From Parasponia andersonii (lineage: Eukaryota > Streptophyta > Magnoliopsida > Rosales > Cannabaceae), in NCBI GenBank assembly GCA_002914805.1, contig JXTB01000386.1, positions 83,471 to 147,470 of the forward strand: 64,000 nt of DNA. Direction: 5' to 3'. How positions within the stretch are numbered: the stretch's first letter is position 1; every line of letters begins with the position of its first letter. Shown here piece after piece: positions 22,369 to 34,523 of this stretch. The position numbers and the translations under genes were made by a program. The notes beneath the pieces were generated by a model. That model was not told the DNA's origin. It worked only from the letters and a program-made list of their open reading frames with translations, and searched no databases.

Positions 22369-24128
22369 TGTCATGACCCAAAATCCGGGCTAGTGGCAGA
22401 AGGGGAATTTCACAAAGGTGAGAAATTCCTTAATTTATTTGAAAAGTGTCAAAAGTTCTAGTTTTTATAAAAACAGTCCATTTAAATAAAATGTTCGGAA
22501 TTCCATCTCGTGAACTACTCCTACAGTTCGTATACACCACCAAACATAAATTGAACAATTACTTAAAAACATGAAATAAATTTCAAAACCCATCATCATC
22601 ATCATTAACAACAGACATCAAATATCAGAATGGCATACATAAGTTTGCAGACAAAATAGAAAGCAGTAATCTTGGTTCAATGCTAACACAAAATTCTAAA
22701 TAGTCCAAAGACTATGACAACAAACTCCTAGCATTACCAAGAGGCGAACTGCAATCAAGATGACCTCTTACTCCTCTTGATCACTAAGATCGCACTGGAC
22801 ACCACCTGAGGAAGAAGGTAAGGAGGGTGAGCATACAATGCCCAGTAGAAAAATAGTTACCTCAGGAAAAAACAGTTTAGTGATGGAAATCTCCTGCATG
22901 GTTAGTTCAAATCCAAAACATACACACATGTATATATATAATCCAAACCGGGAGCCAATATATATATATANNNNNNNNNNNNNNNNNNNNNNNNNNNNNN
23001 NNNNNNNNNNNNNNNNNNNNNNNNNNNNNNNNNNNNNNNNNNNNNNNNNNNNNNNNNNNNNNNNNNNNNNNNNNNNNNNNNNNNNNNNNNNNNNNNNNNN
23101 NNNNNNNNNNNNNNNNNNNNNNNNNNNNNNNNNNNNNNNNNNNNNNNNNNNNNNNNNNNNNNNNNNNNNNNNNNNNNNNNNNNNNNNNNNNNNNNNNNNN
23201 NNNNNNNNNNNNNNNNNNNNNNNNNNNNNNNNNNNNNNNNNNNNNNNNNNNNNNNNNNNNNNNNNNNNNNNNNNNNNNNNNNNNNNNNNNNNNNNNNNNN
23301 NNNNNNNNNNNNNNNNNNNNNNNNNNNNNNNNNNNNNNNNNNNNNNNNNNNNNNNNNNNNNNNNNNNNNNNNNNNNNNNNNNNNNNNNNNNNNNNNNNNN
23401 NNNNNNNNNNNNNNNNNNNNNNNNNNNNNNNNNNNNNNNNNNNNNNNNNNNNNNNNNNNNNNNNNNNNNNNNNNNNNNATATATATCAAAATTCTCCATT
23501 TTCCGAGTACATTTCAAAAATGAAGTTAAAATTACAATCCAACGGCCGGATCGAAAACTAAAATTCAAAAACTCAAAATACTCAAAAATGGCAATTTTTG
23601 ATCCGGACAGTATGGGGTTGAGATATATATACCTTGATGATTCTTGCGACGATACGAATCCAACGGGACCGGTTTGAGGCCGAAAGGTGGCCGGAATCGT
23701 CGCCGGTGGCCAAATTTCCGAAATGGGTCCAATCGGCTTTAATGGCTTTTTCAGGCGAACCGGTGGCCAGCGGCAAGGCAAGGCGCCAGTCGGTGGGCGG
23801 CCCGGACGGTGGCTGGCGGCAGCTCTGCGGGAGATCGGCCGAGAGGGAGAAGAGAGGAGAGAGAAAGAGAGGTTTCGGGGGAGGGAGGAGAGAGAAGAGA
23901 GAGAGAGAGGGGGAGGAAGATGTGCATGTGACCCATCTTTATTGGGCTGTGCAATTTTTCAAAAATTGCACATAAGTTCTCAAAATTTCAAATCTCTATC
24001 AATCTAGTCCCCCAAAATTTACAATTTAGTCCATCTGAACAAAATTTTTGCAAATTAGTCCCCACAATATTTTATCCGGAAAATTGGTAAAAAGTCCAAA
24101 TTATCCTCGAAAATTCCGGGTTTTTACA
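22369..24128 (-). mobile_element. Probable solo LTR with perfect target-site duplication
   Basis: The plus strand begins TGTCATGACCCAAAATCC and ends TTCCGGGTTTTTACA, i.e. TG...CA. Both sides are flanked by ATAGT (22364-22368 and 24129-24133), a 5-bp target duplication as made by LTR-element integrase. No gag or pol is seen between. On the minus strand it starts TGTAAAAACCCGGAATTTTC and ends GGATTTTGGGTCATGACA, a style common in plant Gypsy LTRs. The 508-bp run of N inside hides part of it. If the gap size is not real, the length of about 1.76 kb is uncertain. Confidence 0.72.
22971..23478. other. Assembly gap (508 N)
   Basis: An unsequenced run flanked on both sides by (TA)n, which probably caused the break. 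Long open frames reported across it are artefacts of translating N. Confidence 0.98.
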
Positions 24129-24133
24129 ATAGT

Positions 24134-27100
24134 ATTATTAGTTGTTATAATTTTGTGCAAATCCGTATTAATATTGTTTATAGTTATTAAAAAATATATT
24201 TATCTTTATATTTATTTTGATAAGACGAATATAATACAATTATTTGACGTTGATAAACTAAATTTAATATAAAGTATTATTAATATTAAATTAAAAAAAT
24301 ATTTTATAAAATATTAAAGAATGTATTTATCTTTATATTTTTTTATGGGACAAATGTAGTATAATTATTTCTTTGAGGACTATATTTAAAAAGACTTTGA
24401 AGGCCGCATACTGCCAAAGACAATATAATTATAAACGGGTGAAATACAAATTTATCAAAACAAAAAATGAATAAATACGCCTAATAATTAAGCATTTGTA
24501 AACTTTGCTAGTTAATTTATTTATTTCAAATTAACAATACGCAAAAACGTTTTGATACATCTAGACTATAGTCAAACTGATGCTAAAGCCTAAACGAGTG
24601 AAAAACTGAACTACGGAATACTGAAGTGGATCCTCGACTCTTGGTTAACTATATGTATATACGTAATGTAATTGAAGACGATGTACTTGGGTTTGTTTTA
24701 GAAGTGGGGATGAATTTGTTCTGGTTGGAAGAATTTTTTTGAGTACTCTTGTACGGAGGATAAATTTAAATTTTTATTTTCTAATTTTGATCCATTGTTT
24801 GGACCAATGAAGAATTCCAACGAAATTCTAAATATAAAGGTTTGTATTTTAATTTTTCTAAAATACTTGGTTTTTTTCAATATAAAAAAAGTGAAAACTA
24901 TTCATGCTTGATTATATAATTTTCCTATGAAAATAATACTAATTAAGAGTCCAAAGACATTTGTCCCCCAATTTTAAGTTAAAAATGATAAAAGTTATCA
25001 TCTCTCTCTTTCTTTTTTCTTTTTTGACTAGCTAGACAAGTCATCATCTCTTAGCAAGTGTTGTGACCTGTAACTGTATATGAATTAGTAAATTAGCACA
25101 AACATGTATTTCATCGAACAAAACTGAAGTTAGATCGATTATAGAACAAGACAAATTTGTATGGTTTGGTATGACAAATGGTAGATAGTTGCACGTGATC
25201 TTCACCAACTGGTCTCTGCCTCCCAATGTTCCTAACTACCAATTATGAGTCTGTTAATTTGACTTAATCAAATACTCTTTTGTCACGTAGGAAGACGTAC
25301 AATTAGTTTTCGTTCTCAACTTCAATTTCAAATTTGTAATATATTCTTTAATCAACATAGTATTATTTTCTCAACTATATACTTGGTTCCCATGCATGTT
25401 CCCAAAAAGGAAAATAATTTTTTTTCCAGAGTCAATTAGTAGGAAAAAACTTTCAAAAATTGATATAATTAATAGTAATTTAGACTAAAATAACTTTTTT
25501 ACGAGTGATTTGAAAAATAATTTTTCTAGTTATAATTTATATGTCATATGATTATTAATTATTTATAAAAAAATTATAATTTTATAATCACAAATTATAT
25601 GACTTTGGTCGTATAACATTATAATTCTAAAAATATAATTATTTAAAATATTCTCAAAAACATTATTTCGATTCAAATTACTACTAGTCGGATCCATTTT
25701 CCAAAAGTTTTGAGACTCATGCCCCTCTAGATTTATCAAGTCTTCATGCTTACAACCTCACGTGAGTTAGTAGTACTATCAAGTATCAAATACCCAACTA
25801 TGTAGATGACTAAGCCTTTGGGGAACTCCCTTTAACTAAAAAGTATGGTAATCGTTTTCTTTTTCTTTTATTTATTTTTTTTTGGAGAGGGGAGGGTAGA
25901 GATAGGAAGGGTATTTAACTTTTTTTTTTTTTTCTAATTATGATTAAAAAAACATATTTTTTTTCTTTCCCTGATTTTAAATCGTAACTCCGAGAACCGC
26001 CACGTGGTGGCGAGGGAGGCGAAGCTCACCGAACACCACCAAGTACTGACTCCATTTCAGTACTCATGTTCTCATTGTATCCATCGGTCATCAACAACTT
26101 CACTTCGAAAACGATGAAAAACATGTGAGTTGATTATAATGTAACAGTGATGCTTAGTCAACATCCGATACCGCACTTGTTTTAACAGGTGAATAAATAA
26201 CTCACTATAGTGCACTTCTATCATCAACTCACTCTTATTCTTATTTGTATTTATTTTTTAGATTAGTTCATTCAAATTTTTACAAGTTAGGTATTACGTA
26301 AAAATACTTAAAAGCACCTTGAATCCTTGTATTAAGTACTACTGATGAGTAAGCCACACACAAATTTAAAGTTGTGAAAATCTACTGTGTAGCACTACAA
26401 ATGTCTCCTAATATTATGATAAAACATTACTAATAATAAAAAATTACGATGTTTTCTAAACATTTTTGTATTAATTATTTTTTATAACATATATTTGGCT
26501 ATTTATTTGATTCATACCTCTAATTTCAAGTATTATCAATATTAACTTCCATATTTTAGAATTGTTTCAACTTTTACACCGCCGCTTAATTATACCTGAA
26601 TTGAAGTAGTTAGTTTAACATAATACCCTCGTAGATGTTTGGTGTCAAAATTGTTAAGCTTATTACCAAACAAACAAATAGAATAATAATTTTGTTAAAA
26701 AACAATGCCAGACCTTTTATCTTTTGGGTGAAAACACGGTCATATTTTAAAAGACGGAAACCTCTTTTTTTTTCTTTTTTTTTTTTAAGGTTGGAACGAC
26801 AATAAAGTAATTACATATAAAGATCTGAACTATTTCAAGAATAGAGTTGTACCAATTCGACCCATCTTAGTAATTAATTTTTCTAATTGCATATAAAGAT
26901 TTGAACTAAATTGAATTTATTTGATAAAAGAAATCCTTCAAGACTTGAAGTTGCAAGCTAAAACTAAACATAAAAATAATCAAGCTGTGGAAAGAAGCTG
27001 ATAAAAATAAAGCTCTAAATACCTGAAATCCCGATTAGTTTAAGAATTCAAAAGTTAAACTCTCCTTTAAATTTAATCCACAATGACAATCATGTAGTAT

Positions 27101-28175
27101 TGTAAAAAGCAAAGGGTACAATTGAAAAAATCCCTAAAGCACAAGCTATATTGCTCATCATTGTTAAATGAGAAATTCATTGGTCTCCTTCACTCTTTCC
27201 TAATCCCCTTTGCCCTTCACCATTTTCATCGCCGTGAAATTATCTTTGTTGGCACCGGTAGCTCTCTTCGTCCAACATTTTAATTTTGGACAAACAAGAA
27301 GAAGAAAGAGTTTCTAACACTTTTACTAAAAGTATTTTTAAAATATTACTAGTTATTTGTTTATGAAAATTAGTTACCAATTATTAGTTATATACCACTT
27401 ATAAATATATTTGTTTACTTTTATTACAGTTTTTGAAAATTTGTTATCAATTACTAATTACTGTTTTATAAAATAATATTTTTTTAAATATTTTCTTAAA
27501 ATATTATTTTTTTAATAACAATTGTACCAGGCCTAAAAGAACACGTACCGCTGTACTTTTAATTTTTTTTTTTATCTAAAAATGCCTTAAAAAGCCTAAT
27601 TTCCCAAGAAAGGACTGAAGACGATCCTGTTGCAGATTTTTTTTTTTTGGGGTATAGACACAATATTATATAACAATAAAAATAACATTACATGAGTCAA
27701 ACACGTGTTCCTCTCAAAAAATAGAAGTCAAGCACGTGTTATTTTACCAAAGATCCTAAGGGTATTCTAAGAATTTTATAAAATTTTCTTGTCTAAGTTG
27801 GGGTTTGATGAGAATATGGTATAAAATTGAAACAATTTTGAAATCTAGGGTAATGTAGATAATAACAAACAATAAGGGTATAAATAAAAAAGTAACTAAA
27901 ATACAAGGTATAAAAATGTAATTAACTCAAAAAATTATTCTTCAATTCTGTTTATTTTTTATGGGAAGAGGAATTTAGAAGGAAGCTCAGGGAGTTTTGG
28001 TAACCTGGTTTATTGTTATGTTTAGTTTATTGTTATGTTTTCAACTTCTCAATAGAAAACTAACATTTTTAAGTGATGTAAGCACCCTCTTGTGTACTGA
28101 TAAGTTGGTTATTCGTTAGATTTAAGTGGAACCTCAAAAATTATACCATCGTTACCATCAATTTTTTTTTTTTGG
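24134..28175. other. AT-rich intergenic DNA
   Basis: No gene is recognised on either strand. A diverged direct repeat of about 55 bp occurs at about 24185 and 24310 (shared ATTTATCTTTATATTT). A GC-richer island near 26000 has CCACGTGG (G-box core) within short inverted arms CGCCAC/GTGGCG, but no gene is close by. Confidence 0.55.
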
Positions 28176-28915
28176 GTTTATGGCATAAATGTCCCTAAAC
28201 TATCTAAGTTGAGATAATTTGATCGTCAAATTTCTAATTATAGTAATTAAGCCTTTAAATTTTCTAATTTGAAATAATTTGGTTCCTAAGCTAACTATTT
28301 AAATTGAAACCCGCTATTAAATTTTGGATAATCCTTGAGGTACCAACTTTTGTACTAAATTTGTAATACTAACACATGTGATATATGATTTGTCACAATT
28401 GGTGATAATGTTTATTTTATTTGTGATAAGTATTAATACACTAATTAGATTATGACAACTTACATACCACTTGTATTAGTACAAAAAATTTGGTATAAAA
28501 ATTGGGACATGTAGTGCTATCCTTAAATTTTAGATGGAAAACACACGCGAGAAGCACCTGGTAGAATATGAAAGAATATTCAGGGAAAATAAGGTGAATA
28601 AAAGGATTTTGAGAGTAGGAAAGAGATATTATTTGCATTTTCTAAGGTTCTTGGAGCTATGAGTTCTGGGAAAAAATTTTCTGTGATTGATCTTGTCTTT
28701 TTACTCAAAATTTTCAAATTATTTCTCAAATATATTTTTAGATGCTACCGCGTGCTTCTCATTTGTGTTTTAGTTAAAAATATAATAATAATTATAATTT
28801 AGACAGTTTATAAACCAAATTATTTCGAATGACGGAATTGCTATAAATAGAACTTTGAACTTTGAGTACCGAGTTATCTCAAATTGGATAGTTCAGGACC
28901 ATTTGTGTCATTGAT
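28176..28915. mobile_element. Long inverted-repeat (foldback or MULE-like) element, about 740 bp
   Basis: The left end (TGGCATAAATGTCCCTAAAC, then TATCTAAGTTGAGATAA) is matched inverted by the right end (TTATCTCAAATTGGATA, then GTTCAGGACCATTTGTG). Inner segments also pair: GCGAGAAGCAC near 28549 with GTGCTTCTC near 28753, and GAAATAATTTGG near 28271 with CCAAATTATTTC near 28816. No transposase is seen. It is a non-autonomous element of unresolved superfamily. Confidence 0.55.
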
Positions 28916-29640
28916 CCTTTTATTTATTCAATTCTCAAATAACATTATATATTACTTTCGAGATCATCATTTTAGTTTTTAATTAATTGCGAAATTGATG
29001 TAATTTAGGTATAGGAAACATTTTTTGGGAATCCAGTAGAAATCAGGACTTTTCATTAAGTAAGGTCCATTGTAGGACCCATATGGTCTACTATGATAGA
29101 AAGTTCTGATTGCACAAAGTCGTCTTTGCTTGTCAATAGTATGTATACAGATAATTTTGAGTGATCTAAACTCGGATATTTTTTCAAGCCGAAAGAAAAA
29201 CTTTTGATTATTAGCATTTCTTCGGGGTATTTGAACACTTATATTGAAAATAATGCCAAAAATATGACATTTCCAAAATACTTATATTTTAGTATAACAT
29301 TTAATGGTATTTTCTCAAATCAGTTTCAAATAATATTTTTCCGTAGTTTCTAATAACCTTTATTTTCTGATTTTTGATAATCAAATTGGATTCTTCTGAC
29401 GAGAAACTAAATTAATATCTTGGTTTACAGTAATTAAAATATTTAGAAAAATATCAATGTCATATAGAAAAAAATAATTTTGAGAAGATTATATTTTAAA
29501 AAGTCGTACAAAGTCTCATTATATATATATATACATATATATATATTTTTTTTTTGCTCTTTGCTCGCCAGCCCTTTCCTTTTGTGGGCCCAAAAATTGC
29601 CTAACCTAATTGCAGGGAGACGGAAGCCATAGGCCCAGAA
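28916..29640. other. Intergenic DNA
   Basis: AT-rich with a (TA)n run near 29520-29546. The segment from 29570 on, richer in GGGCCC-type words, merges with the promoter of the acidic-protein gene. No gene is seen. Confidence 0.55.
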
Positions 29641-29662
29641 AGGGTCATTATTCAAATAATCG

Positions 29663-29673
29663 TCCAACGGCTA
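29663..29673 (+). promoter_or_regulatory. MSA element 1 (TCCAACGGCTA)
   Basis: A perfect match to the mitosis-specific activator consensus (T/C)C(T/C)AACGG(T/C)(T/C)A bound by MYB3R factors. It lies about 270 bp upstream of the start codon at 29945. Confidence 0.7.
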
Positions 29674-29713
29674 GTTTTTGTAAACATGTTGAGACCATTG
29701 TGCCGTGCACGCG

Positions 29714-29724
29714 CCCAACGGTCA
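29714..29724 (+). promoter_or_regulatory. MSA element 2 (CCCAACGGTCA)
   Basis: A second perfect match to the MSA consensus, 51 bp from the first and in the same orientation, about 40 bp upstream of the TATA box. Confidence 0.72.
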
Positions 29725-29754
29725 TATTCCCATTTAGACCCCGTTTTGCTACTC

Positions 29755-29764
29755 TTATATAAAG
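29755..29764 (+). promoter_or_regulatory. TATA box of the acidic-protein gene
   Basis: TTATATAAAG, about 180 bp upstream of the ATG and just downstream of the two MSA elements. Confidence 0.65.
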
Positions 29765-29944
29765 TCTATTGTAGCTTTTCCCTAAACACATCTAATCTCT
29801 CTTACTTAGTCTTCTTTCCCGAATCGATTTTTCCTTGCGTCCTAGAGTATTCTCCGACCCCCTCTTTTCTCGTCCATTTTCCGGCCAGTTTTTCGACGAC
29901 CCAGGTTCCAGTTCAGGCCCAATCTTCTTCTTGAGCCAGTTTTA

Positions 29945-31377
29945 ATGGAGACTCCATCATCGACAAGAAGGGTCACAAGATCGCAGACTCTGGCTGCCCA
30001 GAACAACAATATCCCCATTTCAAGTGAGTGATCACATTTTCTTTTCTTTCCTTTGAAATTACGAAATTGGTTTTGGTTTTTTTCTCTGTGAATTTCTTGT
30101 TTTTAAGATATTTTATTCTCTATTCTTTGAAAATATGGTGGGTTTCTTTTTTTTTTTTTTAATTATTTATTCAAAAATTCTCTGTTAATTTCTTGTTTTG
30201 GCTATCTTTTTCTAGGAAAAACTGAAGATTTTGAAAAGGGTTTATCTAATTCGAGGCAAAGAAAGGGGAAACAACAAGATCGGTCAGTGCTTCTCGATAT
30301 AACGAACGATTCTCCCATTGTTGGGCTTGCTGTGGGCGCACTAGAGACCCCATTGTCATCCATAGTAAAACAGAGGAGTAGTCGAGTCAAGAACACTCCC
30401 GGGTCGGGAGAGGCCTTGCTTCGGGGTCAAGTCAAGACCCTTTTGCAGAAAGTGGAAGAAGAGGCCGAGCTTTCGAAGCTCTCTCTTCAGAGCCGCCCCT
30501 TTGTTCATCTTAAGGGGCTCGTCAATTCACCGGCGGGACTTCTTGCCCCTACCCCGGCTAATACCCCACAAGTCTCGAATCTCTCCTGTGATGAAGTCGG
30601 TATGATCAACAGCAATAATTTATATTCGGAGGCGCCCACTCCGTTTGTTGAAGAACAATTGATCTTTCAGGTAGAACAAAAATTAGGCCATTTCTTGTTT
30701 CATTCGGGTTCTCGTTATGTTTCTCAAGTTCTTTGTATTTATTTATTTTATTTTTTACCTTTCTTGGTTTTTGAGTAGATCTTTGATTGATTTACTTGAA
30801 TGGGCAGGTGGTTGATGAAAAGGAAGAAGCGAGTCTTGAATTGCAAAAAAGCATCATCACTCGGTCTCTCCTCCTCGATTTCTCTGAGAAATCGGATAGC
30901 TGTGACTCATCAGAATGTTCCTCTGCGGTGACTTACCAAGGAGCTGGGGGAGAGACAGAATGCAAAGAAAAGCCAACCCCAGATGATGACAATGCTTCTA
31001 TCTGGTCAGTTCAGGTTAATGCTAGTACTCTTGGCGATGAGGACGAAGACGAAGTGTTTGAAGAGGAGGAAGGAGAAGACGATTATTATCTCGAAGAAGG
31101 CGACAAGGATGGAGGAGAGGAGGAGAATGATTTGGTTGATGAACTGTGTGATTGTATTAGCAAGATTAGCATGGATGAGAAGAAGATAACGCTTCCAAAG
31201 TTTGCGGGGAAGCACACAAAATTTGTGTACGACAGTGATGATGAAATTGTTGAAGTGTTTGAAGAAGAGACTGCACAAAGTGAGGATTCTGCTGTTGGCG
31301 CTTCGGCACCGAGCATCTTGCGCTTAAATGGCCTGCCAACTCCGAAAGGGAAGCACCTGCGTTTTCTTGAGGAATAA
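29945..31377 (+). CDS. Acidic plant protein of unknown function, probably mitotic
   Basis: Exons 29945-30023, 30216-30670 and 30808-31377 join in phase to give 367 residues. The N-terminus is basic (TRRVTRSQTLAAQ). A conserved-looking segment follows (SVLLDITNDSPIVGL, then TPGSGEALLRGQVKTLLQKV). Residues about 254-288 are almost all Glu/Asp with Gly, followed by a Cys-containing helix (LVDELCDCISKISM). The C-terminus has SILRLNGLPTPKGKHLRF. No enzyme domain is visible. I recall related plant proteins annotated as chalcone-flavanone isomerase-like or SETD1B-like; neither name is supported by any motif here. Two MSA elements in the promoter suggest G2/M expression, so a role in division, perhaps on chromatin or the cytoskeleton, is a guess. 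It converges with TRA1 downstream. Confidence 0.88.
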
Positions 31378-32736
31378 GAGGGACAAGAGTGAAAGAACTT
31401 CTGAGTCTTTCTATTTTTTGGTAGTTCAATTAAAAATGGTTGGGGTGTTTTCGGGGGTTTTATGTTGTTCTGTTCCTTTGTCATTTTCTCGGTGATTCTT
31501 TCTGATTTTGAATTTGAAGCCACAAATTTGTGGTTGAATGAATGTTCGAAAATAACACAAAGAACGATGAAATTTCTTTTGGATTTCAACATTTGTGACA
31601 GTACCTTAATCTAGTGAAGAAGATTCACAACTTTGGCAGTACTAGAAGAGGATCTAATGTAAGCTCCAATGAATTCTTGGAGAAAAATTGCTAAATAGTA
31701 ATGGAAAGGCGAAGTTTTTGGCAGATTCTTTTACATTTTTTTTAAATTATTATTTTAACTTCAAACTGTTTACAGGCTAAAGTGTGTCCAAACAAAATAG
31801 CAAGCAAATCAATCCATAGTAGCAAATTAGCACGCCAGGCAACACTGACATGAGCAACACAACTTCATCAGTTTCTATCGGTAAGTCTCTATCAGACCCG
31901 GCCTCGGATCAGCTTCTCCTAACTAACTTAAGCAATTCCACATTTTTCACATGGCAACCGATGCTACTGTCTCTTTCCAGTTCAGCACCACCGAAGCTAA
32001 TCTAATAGGATACACCCAAATTCAAATACACAATCCAGCTTAATGGGACACACTCTAGTATATTCTCAAAATTGAATTTTGGATCTCTGCTAGACTCTCC
32101 CCATGTACGACGGAATTTCTCTCAAACCAATCCACTTCAAAACAAAACGCCAATCAGAGCTCATTATTGTTACAAAATGACTCCCAATGTACGACAGAAT
32201 TTCTCTCAAACTAAATAATCCATAAGGAACCTTGCCATTTCTGTAGCTTTAGAAACTACGCTGATCTCAGTACCAGGCTTGTTATCTTTTGCTACGCCTA
32301 AAGAGCATAGTCTGCTGCATGAAGTTTAAGCGAGCTCCCAAATTCAGCCCACCACTTTTAAGAAATTGTCATTGCAGCAGATTTGTTAGTTCATGTTTCA
32401 GAGTACTCGAAGAAAAAGAAAAAGGAATTTTGGAGGAATCTAGTTTTCTACGACTGCTTTGGTTGGTGTTAGTTTATCTTTCAGAGTATGTGAAGAAAGA
32501 AGAAACTTGGGCATAACTTATTTTTTGAGAGACCCGACAAATGAGAACAGAAACCATCTTTCCAATTTCCATTCACTACTAAGCCTGAAGAATGTAGTTT
32601 GTATACGTATTTACACAATACAATTATATGTACATAATCTATTTACAAAAGAAAACTACCATTAACCTCGGAAAATAAACAACAATTAACCTTTGACAAA
32701 AAACAGTACTAACGACATTATTTCTACATGCTAGTT
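31378..32736. other. Convergent intergenic region
   Basis: The region lies between the 3' end of the acidic-protein gene (plus) and the 3' end of TRA1 (minus), so it should hold both 3' untranslated regions. A direct repeat built on GTACGACRGAATTTCTCTCAAAC occurs at about 32105 and 32191. No further gene is recognised. Confidence 0.5.
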
Positions 32737-34523
32737 TCAAAACCAAGGATGCCACGTTGGATCCATCATGCAAAGGTTCCTTGGGGTCCAGGCAGCTTCA
32801 ACCAACTCGGTGACTCCCCTCTGAACCGACTGTGGTGGGTCCACAGCACTCTCCTCCTAAATTCATAGAGAACAGGTATAAGGGTTTCAGCTAAAAGAAA
32901 ATGAAAAGCAGCTACCGAATCATATTAATCTTTCTGAAGGACGGATCCGAAGTGGTGTTTCAGCTTAAGTAATAAACAGTAGAATTACTGACTTGTATCT
33001 GAAAAATGACCTTACCTCTTCAGAGAAGTATTGTGGGGCTATTCCACTGATTCGGCTTATAACATTTTCAACATTTGTAGTGACCTTTTGCTTAAAGTCG
33101 ATGGAGTTCATACTACCACTCCCTCCAACGAGAGGCACAATAGGCATTCCTAAGGGTCTTCTCCAAGACCAAGACAGCAACTCATCACGGAAAAACATGG
33201 CTAACTGATGCCAGAGGTGCTGACTTTGCTGCAATATTTAAAAAAAAAATGTTCAAATCAAACTCATTAGGTTGAACAAGTTTATCGTCAAATCCGCGGG
33301 AAGTGTACGCAAACTCACTTTAGGTGAAACCACTGCCTGGGCAGCTGCACACATTGCAGATACAATAAGGCCCTCCACCCCGAACTGGGAGAAGAAAGAT
33401 TGCATATTTCTTGTTAGACGGAAGGGCACTGGTTCATTAAACTCTATCATTCCATTTGCGTCATATGCAGGATGAAAATCTGTTTGGAAGATCTTCCCTG
33501 TGTTCTTTGCAAATAGAATCTTGTTTGGGGACCTCCCCCCAATTTGTAACATGTAAGACATGAAACTCGAGAGAGCCAACTGGATGGCAAATTGCTTTTT
33601 AAAAGCCCACATATGGTTGCCATTTAAGAGTGTCTTGTACATATACTGGGAGAAGATGCCATCGGTTACAAGATTTCTTGTTATGTCACTATAAGCTTGG
33701 AGCCGAAGGTCTACAATAGCCTCTGGTGAGATTTGGCCAGATATGGCTTGATTTAGTTGTTCCTTGAAATAGGTAATAGGATGATCTGCCTCTTTGTCAT
33801 TCCTTGCACAATGGTTCTCATACACCTCAAGGAAAGTGCTGTACATTAAATCATCTTCCACCATGCGCACCTGTAGTTGTGGTCAGATATTGCTTAGAAG
33901 AAATCATGCAGAGGATAGGTTATAGCAAACACTCGAGAGTAAGCAAAGCGATTTACTACTAGATAAAGAAACCTTATTGAAATCATGCAGAGGATAGGTT
34001 ATAGCAAACACTCGAGAGTAAGCAAAGCGATTTACTACTAGATAAAGAAACCTTATTGAAAATATCACAAATGTTGGTCTAACCAATAATTTGCGGGTAG
34101 GTCTAGCCATGAAAAATTGTAAAAAATAAAAAAGAGTACTATATTGCGTAAATCTTAGGAAGTTCAGCAATATATATTAGAAAACAAGAAAGTGAGACAT
34201 GGGAAGAATTCAGGAGATGGGACCTATATAATGCAAAGACAAACCTGTGACCAAACAGGAATAATGATCGGGGTGTGAATAGAGATGTGGCGGCGCCTTG
34301 ATTCTTTGTGCTTGTCAAACATTTGGTTCAGCACTCGGAAGAGCTGCAATATGCGTTCGTCACTTCTAGCATTGGGGGTCAAAGATGTCTGGACAATGAA
34401 ATGGCGTTGAGAGCCATCTGAGCCAATTAGAGTTAAACGACGGAAACTACTTCCATGCCTTCGCACGATTGGAATGTCAGCTCCAACCCTGTCTAACTTT
34501 ACCGTGTGGTCTGGTGCAATTTC
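32737..34523 (-). other. TRA1: Pseudokinase and FATC region of TRA1
   Basis: Exons 32-35 encode the PI3K-like domain and FATC tail. Where active PIKKs have the G-D-R-H-x-x-N catalytic loop, this protein has GGRSPNK (residues 3711-3717). Where they have DFG it has TDF (3730-3732). The catalytic Asp and metal-binding residues are absent, as in all Tra1/TRRAP proteins. FATC occupies about residues 3860-3894 and ends with WHPWF. Confidence 0.9.

Noticed and set aside
22768..23781. Long open frames on both strands across the N run
   Set aside because: They are open only because N codons cannot be read as stops. The flanking sequence is non-coding LTR.
25990..26010. G-box core CCACGTGG in inverted arms
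   Set aside because: No gene lies within about 4 kb downstream on either strand, so there is no reason to call it a regulatory site.
30671..30778. Read-through of exon 2 of the acidic gene
   Set aside because: The sequence after CAG is a consensus donor (GTAGAA). The read-through becomes Phe/Leu-rich intron-like sequence and stops, while splicing to 30808 keeps the frame.
31006..31592. Minus-strand frames opposite the acidic-protein gene
   Set aside because: They mirror the Glu/Asp-rich codons (GAR) as Phe/Leu/Ser-rich peptides and match nothing known. They are shadows of the plus-strand exon.
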